DNA from: Clostridiales bacterium
GTDB lineage: Bacteria > Bacillota > Clostridia > Oscillospirales > Ruminococcaceae
Reading direction: 5' to 3'
Assembly: GCA_012523875.1 (NCBI GenBank)
Contig: JAAYSW010000216.1
Span: 1 to 13,096, forward strand
Length of the DNA stretch: 13,096 nucleotides
A program made the translations under genes and the position numbers. Positions 12,570 to 13,096 of this stretch are shown piece by piece; position 1 is the first letter of the stretch; the number at the start of each line of letters is the position of its first letter. The notes under the pieces are model-generated. The model was not told the DNA's origin, ran no database searches, and saw nothing but the letters and a program-made list of their open reading frames with translations.

Positions 12570-13096
12570 ATGGTTTATCCAAGTATTAGTGAGGTTAAAG
12601 AATATCTAAAAGAGTATAAAACAGTGCCTGTATTTTATGATTTTTTATCGGATACCCATACGCCAGTCCATATTTATAATGCGTTGAGTGAGGGTGAAGA
12701 AAATAGTTTTATATTTGAAAGTGTGAGCAATAAGGAGAAGTGGGGACGCTATTCTTTTATAGGAATAAATCCTAGAATGGAGATAAAGATTCAAGATAAA
12801 TCCGCTATTGTTAAGACAAAAGAAGGTGTTAGTGAGACTGAAATAGATAATCCAGTATATTTTCTAACAAAGATAATGAATGAAAACAAATCCCCTAAGT
12901 TATCAAATCGCCCAAATCTTATGGGTGGGCTTATTGGATATTTCGGATATGATACGGTGAGATATATTGAGAAAAAACTTGTTAATATACCTAAAGATGA
13001 TATAGGAATGCCAGATTGCCATTTGTTTTTATATGATGAAATTATAGCCTTTGACCATCTCAGTAATAAAATAGTGATTATATTAAATATAAGAAG
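12570..13096 (+). CDS. trpE: anthranilate synthase component I (partial, runs off right edge)
   Basis: The first 175 residues of TrpE, which with the glutaminase TrpG turns chorismate into anthranilate at the first committed step of tryptophan synthesis. The N-terminal domain is visible: VPVFYDFLSDTHTPVHIYNAL (19-39), the region SFIFESVSNKEKWGRYSFIG (46-65) containing the feedback-site motif usually written LLES (FES at 49-51), and LMGGLIGYFGYDTVRY. The catalytic chorismate-binding domain lies beyond the window. ATG 12570 has AGGAGGG at 12558-12564 with a 5-base spacer. The Trp T-box directly upstream fixes the assignment to TrpE rather than PabB. The remaining trp genes presumably follow to the right. 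Confidence 0.95.
   Translation, partial: MVYPSISEVKEYLKEYKTVPVFYDFLSDTHTPVHIYNALSEGEENSFIFESVSNKEKWGRYSFIGINPRMEIKIQDKSAIVKTKEGVSETEIDNPVYFLTKIMNENKSPKLSNRPNLMGGLIGYFGYDTVRYIEKKLVNIPKDDIGMPDCHLFLYDEIIAFDHLSNKIVIILNIR

Overview
This window reads as a low-GC Gram-positive chromosome, most likely an anaerobic member of the Clostridia (a Ruminococcus/Oscillospiraceae- or Lachnospiraceae-like genome). The reasons are the AT-rich codon use, strong GGAGG ribosome binding sites, sigma-A promoters with 17-bp spacers, class B sortases, a SpoIID-domain wall protein, a Trp T-box leader and a ykkC-class (guanidine-I) riboswitch. The genus is an inference.

Layout. Positions 1-1093 (minus) hold the N-terminal part of a DUF2079 multi-spanning membrane protein that runs off the left edge. 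From 1365 a long plus-strand series begins: a NifS/IscS-type cysteine desulfurase, a small XRE-type regulator with a four-helix membrane protein, the tRNA 4-thiouridine synthetase ThiI, a stand-alone CinA-C/PncC amidase, two tandem class B sortases, and a secreted protein whose SpoIID domain appears circularly permuted. A strong terminator at 8201-8229 closes this series. Pyrimidine-nucleoside phosphorylase (8244-9545) follows, then a coiled-coil/zinc-ribbon protein with a consensus promoter (9645-10088), and a shared terminator hairpin near 10120-10153.

On the minus strand, 10162-10869 encodes a six-helix LysE/GAP-like membrane protein. Its leader (10886-11005) carries a complete ykkC-class aptamer followed by an overlapping intrinsic terminator, the architecture of a guanidine-induced ON switch. 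The gene has a strong Shine-Dalgarno but no ATG, GTG or TTG at the right distance, so an ATT or ATA start is likely. I consider a guanidine-controlled membrane protein outside the usual SMR (Gdx/SugE) family the most interesting feature here. Divergent from it, on the plus strand, is a TtcA-family PP-loop tRNA thiolase (11224-12066). A tryptophan T-box leader (12199-12526, specifier TGG) then precedes trpE, which runs off the right edge.

How the parts work together. The desulfurase, ThiI and possibly the TtcA-like protein form a tRNA sulfur-modification set. ThiI lacks a rhodanese domain, so it probably takes persulfide directly from the desulfurase, as in the Bacillus NifZ-ThiI pair. The sortases and the SpoIID-domain protein form a cell-envelope cluster. 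The right end is two RNA-controlled systems: one sensing guanidine (or a related ykkC ligand), the other sensing uncharged tRNA-Trp. No tRNA or rRNA gene, IS element or CRISPR array was seen.
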